Part shown: positions 50,680-58,606 of the stretch, piece after piece
Layout: each line of letters starts with the position of its first letter
Position numbering within the stretch: the first letter of the stretch is position 1
Origin: Rossellomorea aquimaris
GTDB lineage: Bacteria; Bacillota; Bacilli; Bacillales; Bacillaceae_B
Direction: 5' to 3'
Length of the DNA stretch: 64,000 nt
NCBI RefSeq assembly: GCF_003315075.1
Contig: NZ_QNRJ01000001.1
Span: 229,158 to 293,157 of the forward strand
The notes under the pieces: generated by a model
The model's input: the letters and a program-made list of their open reading frames with translations, nothing else
What the model was told of the DNA's origin: nothing
Database searches by the model: none
Program-made: the position numbers and the translations under genes

Positions 50680-51510
50680 TTGAAGCGTTATTTTATTCAG
50701 CACCGGAACCTGGACATTCATATTACAGAATGGGGAGCCACTACTGATCCCGTAATCTTTTGCCTGCATGGACTTGGAAGTACCAGTCTCAGTTTTATGG
50801 AAGCGGCAGAGGAATTAAAAGAGGATTACAGGATCATTTCAATTGATGCACCTGGCCATGGTAAAACCCCTCCTTTTGATAAAGGTGAAGACTATGAAAT
50901 GGCTAAAATGGCAGATTGGATAAATGAAGTAATTGAACTTCTTGAAATAGATTCTTTTTACTTCTTATCTCATTCATGGGGGAGCTTTGTCGCTCTTTAC
51001 TACGCTGCAAAATACCCCAAAAGGGTACGCGATATCATATTAATTGATGGAGGCTACCAGGGGAAACGTCATTCGAACCAAACCGTAGAAGAGGAAGTCG
51101 ATTTTTATAACAAAGACTTTGAACAGGTTTGGGAATCATGGGAAGACTTCCTGGCCCTCGTCAAAAGTGAAACATTAAACTGGAACCCCATTAAGATGGA
51201 GGCTGCGAAAGATCTATGTCTTTATAAAGATAACCGATATTATTGGCATGCACGTGGTAGTACTGCCGGTCACATCATAAGGGCCATGCACAAGGATGAA
51301 ACAGAGGACATCTATCATATGCTGGACAGTTCCATTTTATTATTAAAAGCTACTCTTCCTCAAAGCATGGAGGAAAGCCGAAATAAGACCGCGGCCATTT
51401 TCAAGGAAAAAACCAGGGGTGAGGTAAAGTCGATTCCCGAAACCACTCATCTACTGCATTGGGACCGTCCTGAGACTGTAGTGAGTGAAATCAGGAACCG
51501 CTGGAAATAG
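50680..51510 (+). CDS. Alpha/beta hydrolase
   Basis: 276 residues. The oxyanion turn CLHGLGSTSLSF, APGHGKTPPFDKGEDYEMAKMADWI, the nucleophile elbow LSHSWGSFVAL (Ser where the first Gly of GxSxG usually stands), and a C-terminal TTHLLHWDRPE supplying the catalytic His are visible. It is a cytoplasmic esterase or epoxide-hydrolase-like enzyme with no identifiable substrate. TTG 50680 follows AGGAG at ten bases. The GNAT gene follows 25 bases later and may be cotranscribed. Confidence 0.88.
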   Translation: MKRYFIQHRNLDIHITEWGATTDPVIFCLHGLGSTSLSFMEAAEELKEDYRIISIDAPGHGKTPPFDKGEDYEMAKMADWINEVIELLEIDSFYFLSHSWGSFVALYYAAKYPKRVRDIILIDGGYQGKRHSNQTVEEEVDFYNKDFEQVWESWEDFLALVKSETLNWNPIKMEAAKDLCLYKDNRYYWHARGSTAGHIIRAMHKDETEDIYHMLDSSILLLKATLPQSMEESRNKTAAIFKEKTRGEVKSIPETTHLLHWDRPETVVSEIRNRWK

Positions 51511-51535
51511 AAAAAAAAGAGGAGGCACTCATTCA

Positions 51536-52000
51536 ATGATTCGATTACAACCAATGCAAGACTGCGAATATACTCTATGGATTCAAGAATCCATTAAAGA
51601 GTACGCAGAGGAAAAGACGAAAGCCGGTAACTTCCAAAAAGAAACTTCATTAGAGCAGGCTGAAAACGAATTTAATCAATTACTCCCGGATGGACTGGAG
51701 TCAAAGGATCATTATTTATTTACTTTATTGGATGATAAAAACCAAGAAGACGTAGGGACTTTATGGATTAACGTACAAGAGGACGGTAAAGAAGCATTCA
51801 TCTATGATATTAAGATTCATGAAAGCAAAAGAGGGAAGGGATATGGAAAAGAAGCCTTAAAGTCCCTGGACTCATTTGCAAGGGAAAAAGATATATCAAA
51901 AATATCCCTGCATGTTTTTGGTCATAACAAAGTGGCTCTTTCCTTGTACCAGAATACAGGGTTCGAAGTGACTAATGTCTTAATGTCTAAGACTCTTTAA
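51536..52000 (+). CDS. GNAT-family N-acetyltransferase
   Basis: 154 residues. The acetyl-CoA loop is KIHESKRGKGYGKEALKSLDSFAREKDI (R/QxxGxG/A), preceded by VGTLWINVQEDGKEAFIYDI and followed by LHVFGHNKVALSLYQNTGFEVTNVLMSK, the complete C-terminal GNAT signature. Substrate unknown. ATG 51536 has GAGGAGG 11 bases ahead; the in-frame GTG-type start in the previous gene (51485) is rejected. Confidence 0.9.
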   Translation: MIRLQPMQDCEYTLWIQESIKEYAEEKTKAGNFQKETSLEQAENEFNQLLPDGLESKDHYLFTLLDDKNQEDVGTLWINVQEDGKEAFIYDIKIHESKRGKGYGKEALKSLDSFAREKDISKISLHVFGHNKVALSLYQNTGFEVTNVLMSKTL

Positions 52001-52008
52001 GTTCAAAC

Positions 52009-52040
52009 AAAGGGCACCACTCCAATCCGGTGCCTTTTTC
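52009..52040 (+). terminator. Terminator after GNAT gene
   Basis: The stem AAAGGGCACC / GGTGCCTTTTT has a ten-base loop. Confidence 0.85.
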
Positions 52041-52062
52041 TATGAAAAGAAGGACATGCAAT

Positions 52063-52200
52063 TTGACTGCATCAAATGAAATATACCGTTATGATGACAG
52101 TTATTTTTCAATAGGAAACGCCGGAATACTAATCATTGGAATGATTGTACTAATCCTGATCATCGTATTCCTGTCCATATTTTTAAAGAGAAGAAAGTAG
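52063..52200 (+). CDS. 45-residue single-helix membrane protein
   Basis: TTG 52063 with AGAAGGA eight bases upstream opens a frame with a polar head (ASNEIYRYDDSYFSIGNAG), one strong membrane helix (ILIIGMIVLILIIVFLSIF) and a basic end LKRRK. Its stop overlaps the ribosome site of the next GNAT gene, seven bases before that ATG, which indicates an operon. No family is recognised. Confidence 0.65.
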   Translation: MTASNEIYRYDDSYFSIGNAGILIIGMIVLILIIVFLSIFLKRRK

Positions 52201-52207
52201 GAGCGCT

Positions 52208-52630
52208 ATGAGAATCGTAAGATATGCACAAATAGACGATTTGGAATCTCTTGTACAAATTGATTGTCAAGTGATTGGAAACGAAAACAGACACGGGCAT
52301 ATCAAGGAGGCGATACTGGAAAAGAGATGTTTAGTCGTTAGAGAGAGGGAGACTACTGCCGGGTTTCTAATATTCAACAACCACTTTTTCGGAAACACTT
52401 TTGTCTCTCTCATCATTGTTTCACCAGAGGAAAGAAGGAAGGGCAATGCCTCTTTACTATTGAAACATGTTGAAGAAATTTCTCCGTCAGATAAAATATT
52501 CTCGTCCACTAATCAATCAAATCGGAATATGCAAAAAACCTTTCAAGTAAACGGTTATTCTCAAAGTGGAAAGATCGAAAACCTGGACCCGGGGGACCCG
52601 GAGATTGTTTACTATAAACCAAGAAGATAG
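52208..52630 (+). CDS. GNAT-family N-acetyltransferase
   Basis: 140 residues. IVSPEERRKGNASLLLKHVEE is the acetyl-CoA binding loop, and an amino-terminal RYAQIDDLESLVQIDCQVIG matches motif C. The C-terminal ends in a short KTFQVNGYSQSGKIENL strand. It is smaller than average but complete. GTAGGAG precedes ATG 52208. Substrate unknown. Unrelated in detail to the GNAT at 51536. Confidence 0.88.
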   Translation: MRIVRYAQIDDLESLVQIDCQVIGNENRHGHIKEAILEKRCLVVRERETTAGFLIFNNHFFGNTFVSLIIVSPEERRKGNASLLLKHVEEISPSDKIFSSTNQSNRNMQKTFQVNGYSQSGKIENLDPGDPEIVYYKPRR

Positions 52631-52643
52631 GGGAGGTCATAGA

Positions 52644-52775
52644 GTGGTTATCTTTTTAGCCATTTTTCTATTAATCTTTTCATTTGATTTCACCAAATTC
52701 AGAAAGCAAAATCAAACCATGATTGAGCAAAACGAAAGAATGATTAAGCTTCTCGAGGAAATCAAGAATAAATAA
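52644..52775 (+). CDS. 43-residue membrane-anchored coiled-coil protein
   Basis: GTG 52644 preceded by GGGGAGG. One membrane helix (VIFLAIFLLIFSFDF) then a helical polar tail RKQNQTMIEQNERMIKLLEEIKN. Same plan as the 49-residue gene at 34694. It lies 13 bases after the GNAT gene and ends the unit. Such anchors could dimerise through the tail, but the function is unknown. Confidence 0.65.
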   Translation: MVIFLAIFLLIFSFDFTKFRKQNQTMIEQNERMIKLLEEIKNK

Positions 52776-52785
52776 TTAATACATA

Positions 52786-52820
52786 TGAAGCCAGGCTCCC
52801 CAATAAGGAGCCTGGCTTCA
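52786..52820. terminator. Bidirectional hairpin
   Basis: TGAAGCCAGGCTCC / GGAGCCTGGCTTCA, a 14-bp perfect stem with a seven-base loop, lies between convergent genes. There is no clear T-run on the plus side. Confidence 0.7.
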
Positions 52821-53207
52821 ATCGATTGTAATGTAATCCTCATCCAGGCTTTCTACGCCCTGATCGAACGTCAGTTTTGTTTTAAAAAGGTAGCGAACCC
52901 CGTTTTCTTCAGAGTATGGCAGAGATTTAGGAATCCGGTAGGTGAAGGATAATTTGTTTCGTTCCTCTGCCTTAATGCTATCAGATTTTAAAACGGTAGT
53001 TGAATCAATGATTTTTTCTTCCTTTCCATTATTATCAAGCATCACCAAGTCACATTCCACCCGCCTCAGCTTTTGTTCGATAATACCCCCTTCTAAAAAG
53101 AAGTATCCTTGTAAAAGTTCTCCTTGCTTGAACGAGTTTTTAGGTAAAACCAGATCAATCTTGGCAGAGCCTATACCAAAGAGGGACATATATTTACGTA
53201 AAATCAT
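52818..53207 (-). CDS. Half-length Spo0M-like arrestin-fold protein (copy 1)
   Basis: 129 residues. GIGSAKIDLVLPKNSFKQGELLQG, then FLEGGIIEQKLRRVECDL and RIPKSLPYSEENG match the N-terminal half of the sporulation control protein Spo0M. Full Spo0M has about 250 residues, so the second arrestin-like domain is missing. A paralogue of equal length is at 61512. ATG 53207 shares one base with the stop of the upstream small gene (TAATG), so they are translationally coupled. AAGGAGA lies in the end of that gene. Confidence 0.85.
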   Translation of the reverse strand: MILRKYMSLFGIGSAKIDLVLPKNSFKQGELLQGYFFLEGGIIEQKLRRVECDLVMLDNNGKEEKIIDSTTVLKSDSIKAEERNKLSFTYRIPKSLPYSEENGVRYLFKTKLTFDQGVESLDEDYITID

Positions 53208-53344
53208 TAGGCATTCTCCTTTTTTGTTGAAGTATATTTATTATCTATTTTAGCTTCGATTCTGTTCATCTCATTTTTATTGTTTAATATTTCATTTTTG
53301 TTTTGTTCTATTAGTTGAGAGAGGTTTGTTTTTAATTTTTTCAT
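53207..53344 (-). CDS. FbpB-like small basic protein
   Basis: 45 residues rich in Lys, Asn and Glu: KKLKTNLSQLIEQNKNEIL, then a short helix EMNRIEAKIDNK. The pattern L-x2-L-I/V-x-x-N-K-x-E-I/L-L..I-E-x-x-I/L resembles the FbpB family, small basic proteins that in B. subtilis assist the iron-sparing small RNA FsrA. AAAGGAAG precedes ATG 53344. No obvious Fur box was found upstream, which weakens the iron link. It overlaps the next gene by one base. Confidence 0.6.
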   Translation of the reverse strand: MKKLKTNLSQLIEQNKNEILNNKNEMNRIEAKIDNKYTSTKKENA

Positions 53345-53379
53345 TGTCGATTACTTCCTTTCAAAATAGAGTGATATAG

Positions 53380-53449
53380 AAAAAGACCTTTACCGGAATT
53401 GGTAAAGGTCTTTTTAGACATATATAAACCTTCACCAACTGGTAAAGGT
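53380..53449. terminator. Perfect terminator hairpin plus a second copy of its stem
   Basis: AAAAAGACCTTTACC / GGTAAAGGTCTTTTT with a six-base loop spans 53380-53415. A second, weaker stem of the same sequence, ACCTTCACC / GGTAAAGGT, lies at 53428-53449. Read leftward, the disrupted gene at 53632 would meet both in series. Confidence 0.85.
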
Positions 53450-53631
53450 CTCGCTAACAACATGGTTGTCAATAAAGCCGAGAGTGAAACACTCTGTAAT
53501 GACGACTTTACTGTTACAGCTACTCCCCTTTAGGAGAATATTAAATTATGAGACTATCATAATCGATGGGTGGAGAGTTGTCAATGAATTTGGATCTCGG
53601 GGTGAAGTGGCGAGATTTTATGTCCCGTTAC

Positions 53632-54377
53632 CTAGTCAATGTTTTCACTCAACTCTTCATACCACTCCTTGGTTTCCCCAGGGTTTCCACCATTCAAAAA
53701 GATATGTTGATCATTCACCCGGATATAAATAAAAGGAGCTTCCTTGTGTATAAACAACAAGCTTTTCCCATAACCTTTCACTTTGAATTGTCCTTTAGAC
53801 ATGGTGGAAAGACCGAATCCGTTAACATGGTGGAAAGACCGAATCCGTTAATTTTCCAGGTGACTTCAGGCATATCTTGCATTAACTCAACCTCTTCAAC
53901 CTCTTCAAGCGGCCACACTTCTCCATACAAACCAGTGACTTCAAATTCCTCATCTTTAACAATCAGATCATATTTTTCATACCCGAGAAAAGTGAGCACA
54001 CTCACAAATCCTAAAACAACCACAAACAATGTAGAACTAATCCAAAAACTTCTTTTCCTTTTCCCTGAAACCTCAAATTTGGAAAGATATATGAAACCAC
54101 CCATTAAAAAGACAAGCATAAAGCCAAATTGAACTTCTATTACAAATGGAAAAGAGGTGAAAACAAGGGGAAGAAGGATAAGCATTCCGACCGCAGTATA
54201 AATCATTAACGACCCGGTCTTATGAGGATAGCCATTTTTAATCAACTCTTCTTGTTCTTTCTTATTTCGTGTCACATATCCCGAAATCAGCCAATAATTT
54301 TTTTTTACTCGAATCGCCCATCCTAATAATGAAAAAAGAACTATAACAATTAGTTGAATCCCAATCAGGATTCCCAT
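53632..54377 (-). pseudogene. DUF3784-like membrane protein gene broken by a 26-bp tandem duplication
   Basis: As it stands, ATG 54377 gives 199 residues: an N-terminal helix and loop (WAIRVKKNYWLISGYVTRNKKEQEELIKNGYPHKTG, the DUF3784 hallmark), three more helices and part of a PH-like domain, then an unrelated tail and a stop at 53778. Removing one of two exact 26-bp repeats (53799-53850) restores one continuous frame to the stop at 53632. That adds SKGQFKVKGYGKSLLFIHKE and FIYIRVNDQHIFLNGG, a credible end of the PH-like domain, for 239 residues in all. GGAGG precedes the start. It is either a recent inactivation, a switchable locus or an assembly error. Confidence 0.85.
53799..53850. repeat. 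Exact 26-bp tandem duplication (frameshifting)
   Basis: Positions 53799-53824 and 53825-53850 are identical, beginning ACATGGTGG and ending ATCCGTTA. 26 is not a multiple of three, so the second copy shifts the reading frame of the leftward gene. The flanks show no transposon features. Confidence 0.97.
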
Positions 54378-54565
54378 GCACTTTCCTCCACTCAGTTTAT
54401 AGATAGTATATTTACGATTTTATATTGATATGGTTTCAATTATTTGGTGTTAACCAATTCCGTTTATATTAAATTCTTAACTTAACGATGGATGCAGGAA
54501 TCGAGCTGTAAAATAGAGAAATATGTGGGTAGAATAAAATGTGAGAATCAGAAAGGGGCAGTCGG

Positions 54566-54988
54566 ATGTATGAATTGAAAACAAAACAAAATGACAGCAG
54601 TGTAATTGAATTTATCGAAGCAGTAGAGAACGAAAAAAAACGCGAGGATGCCTATAAACTATTGGATATTTTCACAGAGACGACCGGGTTTGAAGCGAAA
54701 ATGTGGGGACCGAGTATTATCGGGTTCGGTTCTTATCATTACAAATATAAAACCGGGCACGAAGGGGATGCACCGTTAGTCGGATTTTCACCGAGGAAAG
54801 CGAAAACAAGTCTATATTTTGCCCCAGGGGACCCAGAGAGGGAAAAGGTATTGGATTCATTCGGTAAACATACAACAGGAAAAGCTTGCGTGTACATAAA
54901 CAAAGTAGCAGATATCGATCAAGACGTGTTGAAACAGTTGATTAATCAATCTGTGAACTTTCTTCAAAAAACATATCCCAATCCTTAA
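54566..54988 (+). CDS. DUF1801 protein
   Basis: 140 residues. EFIEAVENEKKREDAYKLLDIF, MWGPSIIGFGSYHYKYKTGHEG, FSPRKAKTSLYF and CVYINKVADIDQDVLKQLI are the successive DUF1801 motifs, a frataxin-like alpha/beta fold (YdhG relatives). In relatives an iron chaperone role has been proposed; here it is unproven. AAAGGGG precedes ATG 54566. The gene stands alone with its own terminator. Confidence 0.88.
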   Translation: MYELKTKQNDSSVIEFIEAVENEKKREDAYKLLDIFTETTGFEAKMWGPSIIGFGSYHYKYKTGHEGDAPLVGFSPRKAKTSLYFAPGDPEREKVLDSFGKHTTGKACVYINKVADIDQDVLKQLINQSVNFLQKTYPNP

Positions 54989-54992
54989 TGAG

Positions 54993-55044
54993 GATAATAA
55001 GGAGGAATTAGTCTAATTTCTATGACTAATTCCTTATTTTTTTT
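54993..55044 (+). terminator. Terminator after DUF1801 gene
   Basis: AATAAGGAggAATTAGTC pairs with GACTAATTCCTTATT, leaving a two-base bulge and a ten-base loop, followed by T8. Confidence 0.88.
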
Positions 55045-55061
55045 ATGTTGAAGCTTTATAT

Positions 55062-55121
55062 TTGATATTAAAGAAAATATCCTATAATATTAATCTCGAA
55101 TTAAAAATATTTCAGTTCGAG
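55062..55121 (+). promoter_or_regulatory. Promoter and MhqR-like operator upstream of the azoreductase gene
   Basis: TTGATA (55062-55067), 16 bases, TATAAT (55084-55089). Just downstream AATCTCGAATT, then TTCGAG at 55116-55121, form an inverted repeat CTCGAA / TTCGAG. MhqR sites in B. subtilis carry ATCTCGAATTCGAGAT, and azoR2 is an MhqR target there. Only the left half matches well, so the assignment is tentative. Confidence 0.45.
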
Positions 55122-55184
55122 GCAATCAAGTTGGTATCATTGAACTGGATGAAGAAATTCACAATCAGAAAGGGACGATTCAAC

Positions 55185-55820
55185 ATGACAAAGGTTTTAT
55201 ACATTACAGCACATCCGCATGATGATACACAATCCTACAGCATGGCAGTAGGAAAAGCATTTATTGACACATATAAAGTGTCAAATCCAACTCACGAAGT
55301 TGTGAATGTAGACTTATACAAAGAAAACATTCCACAAATTGACGCTGACGTATTCAGTGGCTGGGGAAAATTGCAATCCGGGCAAGGATTTGAAGAGCTT
55401 TCACAAGAAGAACAGGCAAAAGTTGGCCGACTTGGTGAATTATCAGATCAATTTGTTGAAGCTGATAAATATATCTTCGTTACTCCATTCTGGAACTTCT
55501 CCTTCCCTCCAGCAATGAAGGCATATATTGATTCAGTGTCCGTTGCCGGGAAGGCATTTAAATATACAGAACAGGGACCTGTTGGGCTATTAACTGACAA
55601 AAAAGCTCTTCATATTCAAGCTCGCGGAGGCATTTACTCTGAAGGCCCAGCTGCAGCAATGGAAATGGGGCACCGCTATCTTGATGTGATGATGCAATTC
55701 TATGGAGTTCCTTCATTCGAAGGCTTATTCGTTGAAGGACATGCAGCAATGCCTGACAAAGCTGAAGAAATCAAAGCAAATGCGATTGCAAGAGCAAAGG
55801 ATTTAGCACAAACTTTCTAA
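55185..55820 (+). CDS. azoR: FMN-dependent NADH:quinone oxidoreductase / azoreductase
   Basis: 211 residues, flavodoxin-like fold. [25 protein letters not shown] binds the FMN phosphate, [39 protein letters not shown] is the conserved central block, and [23 protein letters not shown] the third. It reduces quinones and azo dyes by two electrons with NADH and protects from quinone stress. ATG 55185 has AAAGGGA about nine bases upstream; the frame continues to 55062 across its own promoter, which is rejected. It resembles the AzoR2/YvaB group. Confidence 0.92.
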   Translation: MTKVLYITAHPHDDTQSYSMAVGKAFIDTYKVSNPTHEVVNVDLYKENIPQIDADVFSGWGKLQSGQGFEELSQEEQAKVGRLGELSDQFVEADKYIFVTPFWNFSFPPAMKAYIDSVSVAGKAFKYTEQGPVGLLTDKKALHIQARGGIYSEGPAAAMEMGHRYLDVMMQFYGVPSFEGLFVEGHAAMPDKAEEIKANAIARAKDLAQTF

Positions 55821-55827
55821 TAGTAAG

Positions 55828-55858
55828 AAAGAGTCGACTGCGGTTGGCTCTTTTTTAT
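55828..55858 (+). terminator. Terminator after azoR
   Basis: An imperfect stem AAAGAGtCgAC / GTtgGCTCTTT is followed by TTTATTTC. Confidence 0.75.
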
Positions 55859-55935
55859 TTCTTTTAAAAATGAAACTATATTCCCTTTAAATTCGTATGA
55901 GAGCATATAGAAGTAAGAATAGAGGAGGAAAAAGA

Positions 55936-56115
55936 ATGAAAGAACAATTTTTTATCGATATTGAGGTTACTGATTCATTATCAGCAACCTTACAAAACCT
56001 TGTTGATACCAAAAGAACTGAAACGGGCTCTCACAATGTTTTCATTCAAAATGTCATTCCATTAGGGGACACACGTTTCACAGTTATTTTAGAAGTCGTT
56101 CAGGAAATCTATTAA
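55936..56115 (+). CDS. Hypothetical 59-residue protein
   Basis: GAGGAGG eight bases before ATG 55936. The sequence EQFFIDIEVTDSLSATLQNLV, then HNVFIQNVIPLGDTRFTVILEVVQEIY, alternates strand-helix-strand like a small alpha/beta domain, but I recognise no family. Soluble. It stands between two terminators as a single-gene unit. An in-frame start at 55897 lacks a ribosome site. Confidence 0.65.
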   Translation: MKEQFFIDIEVTDSLSATLQNLVDTKRTETGSHNVFIQNVIPLGDTRFTVILEVVQEIY

Positions 56116-56172
56116 TTTTATCTGTGAGAACTTCATCGTATTGCTCTGCTGAAAAGTTGTAAAAAATAGAGA

Positions 56173-56197
56173 GAGACCCTCGACTATCGAGGGTCTC
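56173..56197. terminator. Bidirectional hairpin
   Basis: GAGACCCTCGA / TCGAGGGTCTC, 11-bp perfect with a three-base loop, lies between the 59-residue gene and the convergent CAP gene. Confidence 0.8.
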
Positions 56198-56203
56198 CTT
56201 GCT

Positions 56204-56833
56204 TTATCTCTTTATAAACATTTGCGTCCAATAATGACCGTACGACCCACCCTTCACATAACCTATTCCGATTTCTGTATATGTCGGAGAAAGGATATTT
56301 TTTCTGTGTCCTTCGCTGTTCATCCATGCTTCCACTACTTCAGCAGGTGTCCTTTGCCCTGCGGCAATGTTTTCACCTGCTGCTTGATAGGAAATTCCGA
56401 AATCCTTCATCATTTGGAAAGGAGAACCGTAAGTTGGGGATGTGTGGCTGAAATAGTTCTTCGCAATCATGTCTTCTGACTTGTAACGTGCCACACGTGA
56501 TAATTCCCAATTTTCCTTCAGTGGAGGTAAACCAACTTTTGATCGTTCCTGGTTTAGCAGCTTCACCACTTCGTATGTATAACTTTCAGCAGTGTGGTTT
56601 GCTCCTGGTATGTTAAGGGTTTGTCCAGGATAAATCATATTCGGGTTGCTGACATTCGGGTTCGCCGATATCAACTCTGATACACCAACCTGATGCTTTA
56701 CGGCAATCTTCCACATTGTGTCTCCATAGCTCACAGTATACGTACCTGCTGCGGAAACCTGAGAAGCTTGACCAAAACCAATGACAAAAGTGACAGACAA
56801 CAATAAGATAGATAAAAGTTTTAAAGTTTTCAT
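56204..56833 (-). CDS. Secreted LysM-CAP domain protein (YkwD-like)
   Basis: 209 residues. A signal peptide (about 1-29, cleaved near SAAGTY) is followed by a LysM domain (YTVSYGDTMWKIAVKHQVGVSELISANPNV, about 31-75) that binds peptidoglycan. A CAP domain (about 85-208) has LLNQERSKVGLPPLK, FSHTSPTYGSPF, AGENIAAGQRTPAEVVEAWMNSEGHRKNIL and the final YWTQMFI. CAP domains of this kind occur in YkwD and spore-wall proteins; the enzymatic role is unsettled. No clear ribosome site precedes ATG 56833, which is odd for this genome; a GGAAAGGTGG lies 45 bases earlier. Confidence 0.9.
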   Translation of the reverse strand: MKTLKLLSILLLSVTFVIGFGQASQVSAAGTYTVSYGDTMWKIAVKHQVGVSELISANPNVSNPNMIYPGQTLNIPGANHTAESYTYEVVKLLNQERSKVGLPPLKENWELSRVARYKSEDMIAKNYFSHTSPTYGSPFQMMKDFGISYQAAGENIAAGQRTPAEVVEAWMNSEGHRKNILSPTYTEIGIGYVKGGSYGHYWTQMFIKR

Positions 56834-57086
56834 AGTTCTATTGAAATATAATTCTGTTAATTTTGAAACAGGTAGTTGTTACCACCTTTCCGATAATCCC
56901 ATAAAATCAACATATAGTAAATATTACTAGGATATTTTCAAAGTGAAAGATGGTAACTATGTAATCAGAGCTAATTAAATTCCAAATCATGGGCTTTTTT
57001 CGGTATAATGGAAAATAGTAACTATAAGAGATACATAAGATTACTAAAATATTATGTAAGTTTATATCTTTTAAGGGGGCAACACT

Positions 57087-57848
57087 ATGACCGTTTCATT
57101 ATTTGAAAGTTTATTAAATGATGTGGAAAAACATTTCTCTGGATGGGATTTTTCCTTCGTCACCGAAACCGGCCGTATGGGATCTGGAATGATTTCCTGG
57201 TCGTATGGAAGTATGGTCATTCCACTGATACGGAATGCGAACTCAATGCTCGATATGGGTACGGGGGGAGGAGAGCTGCTTTCTAAACTACAGCCCTTTC
57301 CACCATCTGTTTGTGCAACAGAAGGATACGCCCCTAACCTTCCTTTGGCCAAGAAATGCCTGGAGCCATTAGGCGTTAGAGTAGAAGGTATGGACGGGGA
57401 CGAAAACCTTCCATTTGAAACAAGCCAATTCGACTTGATCATCAACAAACACGAATCCTATTCTCCTGGAGAAGTGAATCGGATATTATCTCCAGGAGGC
57501 ATCTTTCTGACTCAACAGGTGGGTGGTGAGGACTGCAATGATATCAATAGGGCTCTCGACGCTCCGATCAATGAAGAGTTTCTGCATTGGAACCTGGAAT
57601 ATGCCCATAAGCAATTGAGAGAAGAGGGTTTTGAAATTCTTTTTTCTAAGGAAGAATTTTCATCCCAACGATTTTATGATATTGGGGCATTAGTCTATTA
57701 CTTGAAAGCCATTCCTTGGCAAGTCCCTGATTTCAGTGTGGAAAAATATCATGAATCATTGTTCAGAATTCATCAATCCATCGAAGAAAGAGGATTTTTC
57801 GAAGCAAAACAAAATCGTTTCATCCTGAAAGTGCGAAGTCAATATTAA
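57087..57848 (+). CDS. Class I SAM-dependent methyltransferase
   Basis: 253 residues. Motif I is MLDMGTGGGELLSKL (about 52-66), post I is VCATEGYAPN, motif II contains LPFETSQFDLIINKHESY and motif III is EVNRILSPGGIFLTQQV. The C-terminal half is family-specific. AAGGGGG precedes ATG 57087. It is cytoplasmic; small-molecule methylation is most likely, but the substrate cannot be read. It stands alone. Confidence 0.9.
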   Translation: MTVSLFESLLNDVEKHFSGWDFSFVTETGRMGSGMISWSYGSMVIPLIRNANSMLDMGTGGGELLSKLQPFPPSVCATEGYAPNLPLAKKCLEPLGVRVEGMDGDENLPFETSQFDLIINKHESYSPGEVNRILSPGGIFLTQQVGGEDCNDINRALDAPINEEFLHWNLEYAHKQLREEGFEILFSKEEFSSQRFYDIGALVYYLKAIPWQVPDFSVEKYHESLFRIHQSIEERGFFEAKQNRFILKVRSQY

Positions 57849-57959
57849 TGAAAGAAAATGAAACCTTATTTTATATATAATCGTAAAAAAGGATAGGAAG
57901 ATGTCAAAAAACACTAATCTTAACTCTTCCCACGTTCACTTCAAAGGGGGTTCTTCACA

Positions 57960-58598
57960 ATGTGGATTAACTTATTCTTCATCGTTTTCTTCATCATCGG
58001 AATCGTTTATCTCATACGTTTTCGATTAAACCTAAAATATGCCGCTGAAATAGCAGGCAATTGCCTGTATCCAGCCAGTGAAGAAGATATGAACAGCATT
58101 GTGATTCCAAGCGAGTTCAAGGTGATGCAGCCTTTAACAAAGGGAACAAAATCATATCAGTGGGTGAAATGGGGTACGGTCGGTGTCATTACCCTGTTAA
58201 CTGCTTTATTAGCGGTTGTATACTGGACCGAGATGCTTCATCAATCTATTTTCAGTATTATACATCTCTTTTTCATCCTGATTAGTTCAATTAAACACCG
58301 TGGGAATTTTTATTTGTTAGCTGAAGGTCTAATACTGAACGGCTATTATGTGCCGTGGGGCAGGGTTAAAGGGTATGAAGTAGAAAAAATCATTAAGTGG
58401 CACGAACTTTACGGCCTAGATGACAAAATCAATTACGGCTTTAAGTTAGAAGTGAAAGTCAAAAATAAATGGTTCCAGCCTCAATTTGTAGTGGTTAGAA
58501 ATCAGGTCCAATTGGATCGAATTCTAACACTGTTAGAAAAGCATGGTGTGGAGAACATAAGAGAAACCTCTCACACTCCAGTAACTAAAAATGTTTAA
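57960..58598 (+). CDS. Hypothetical membrane protein with PH-like/DUF5673-like C-terminus
   Basis: 212 residues. One N-terminal helix (INLFFIVFFIIGIVYLI), two more at about 72-110, and a soluble half with FYLLAEGLILNGYYVPWGRVKGYEVEKI..YGFKLEVKVKNKWF. That fold is a beta-barrel like DUF5673/PH modules. AAAGGGGG lies nine bases before ATG 57960. Similar membrane-plus-PH architecture is shared with genes at 32201 and 49904 and the broken gene at 53632. Function unknown. Confidence 0.65.
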   Translation: MWINLFFIVFFIIGIVYLIRFRLNLKYAAEIAGNCLYPASEEDMNSIVIPSEFKVMQPLTKGTKSYQWVKWGTVGVITLLTALLAVVYWTEMLHQSIFSIIHLFFILISSIKHRGNFYLLAEGLILNGYYVPWGRVKGYEVEKIIKWHELYGLDDKINYGFKLEVKVKNKWFQPQFVVVRNQVQLDRILTLLEKHGVENIRETSHTPVTKNV

Positions 58599-58606
58599 CG
58601 TTACTT

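Noticed and set aside
53466-54132. Rightward frames of 88 and 188 codons
   Set aside because: They lie opposite the duplicated-repeat pseudogene, lack ribosome sites and encode Ser/Thr-rich shadow sequence.
56834-57086. c-di-AMP (ydaO) riboswitch upstream of the LysM-CAP gene
   Set aside because: Such riboswitches often precede cell-wall genes, but no matching GC-rich conserved blocks were found here.
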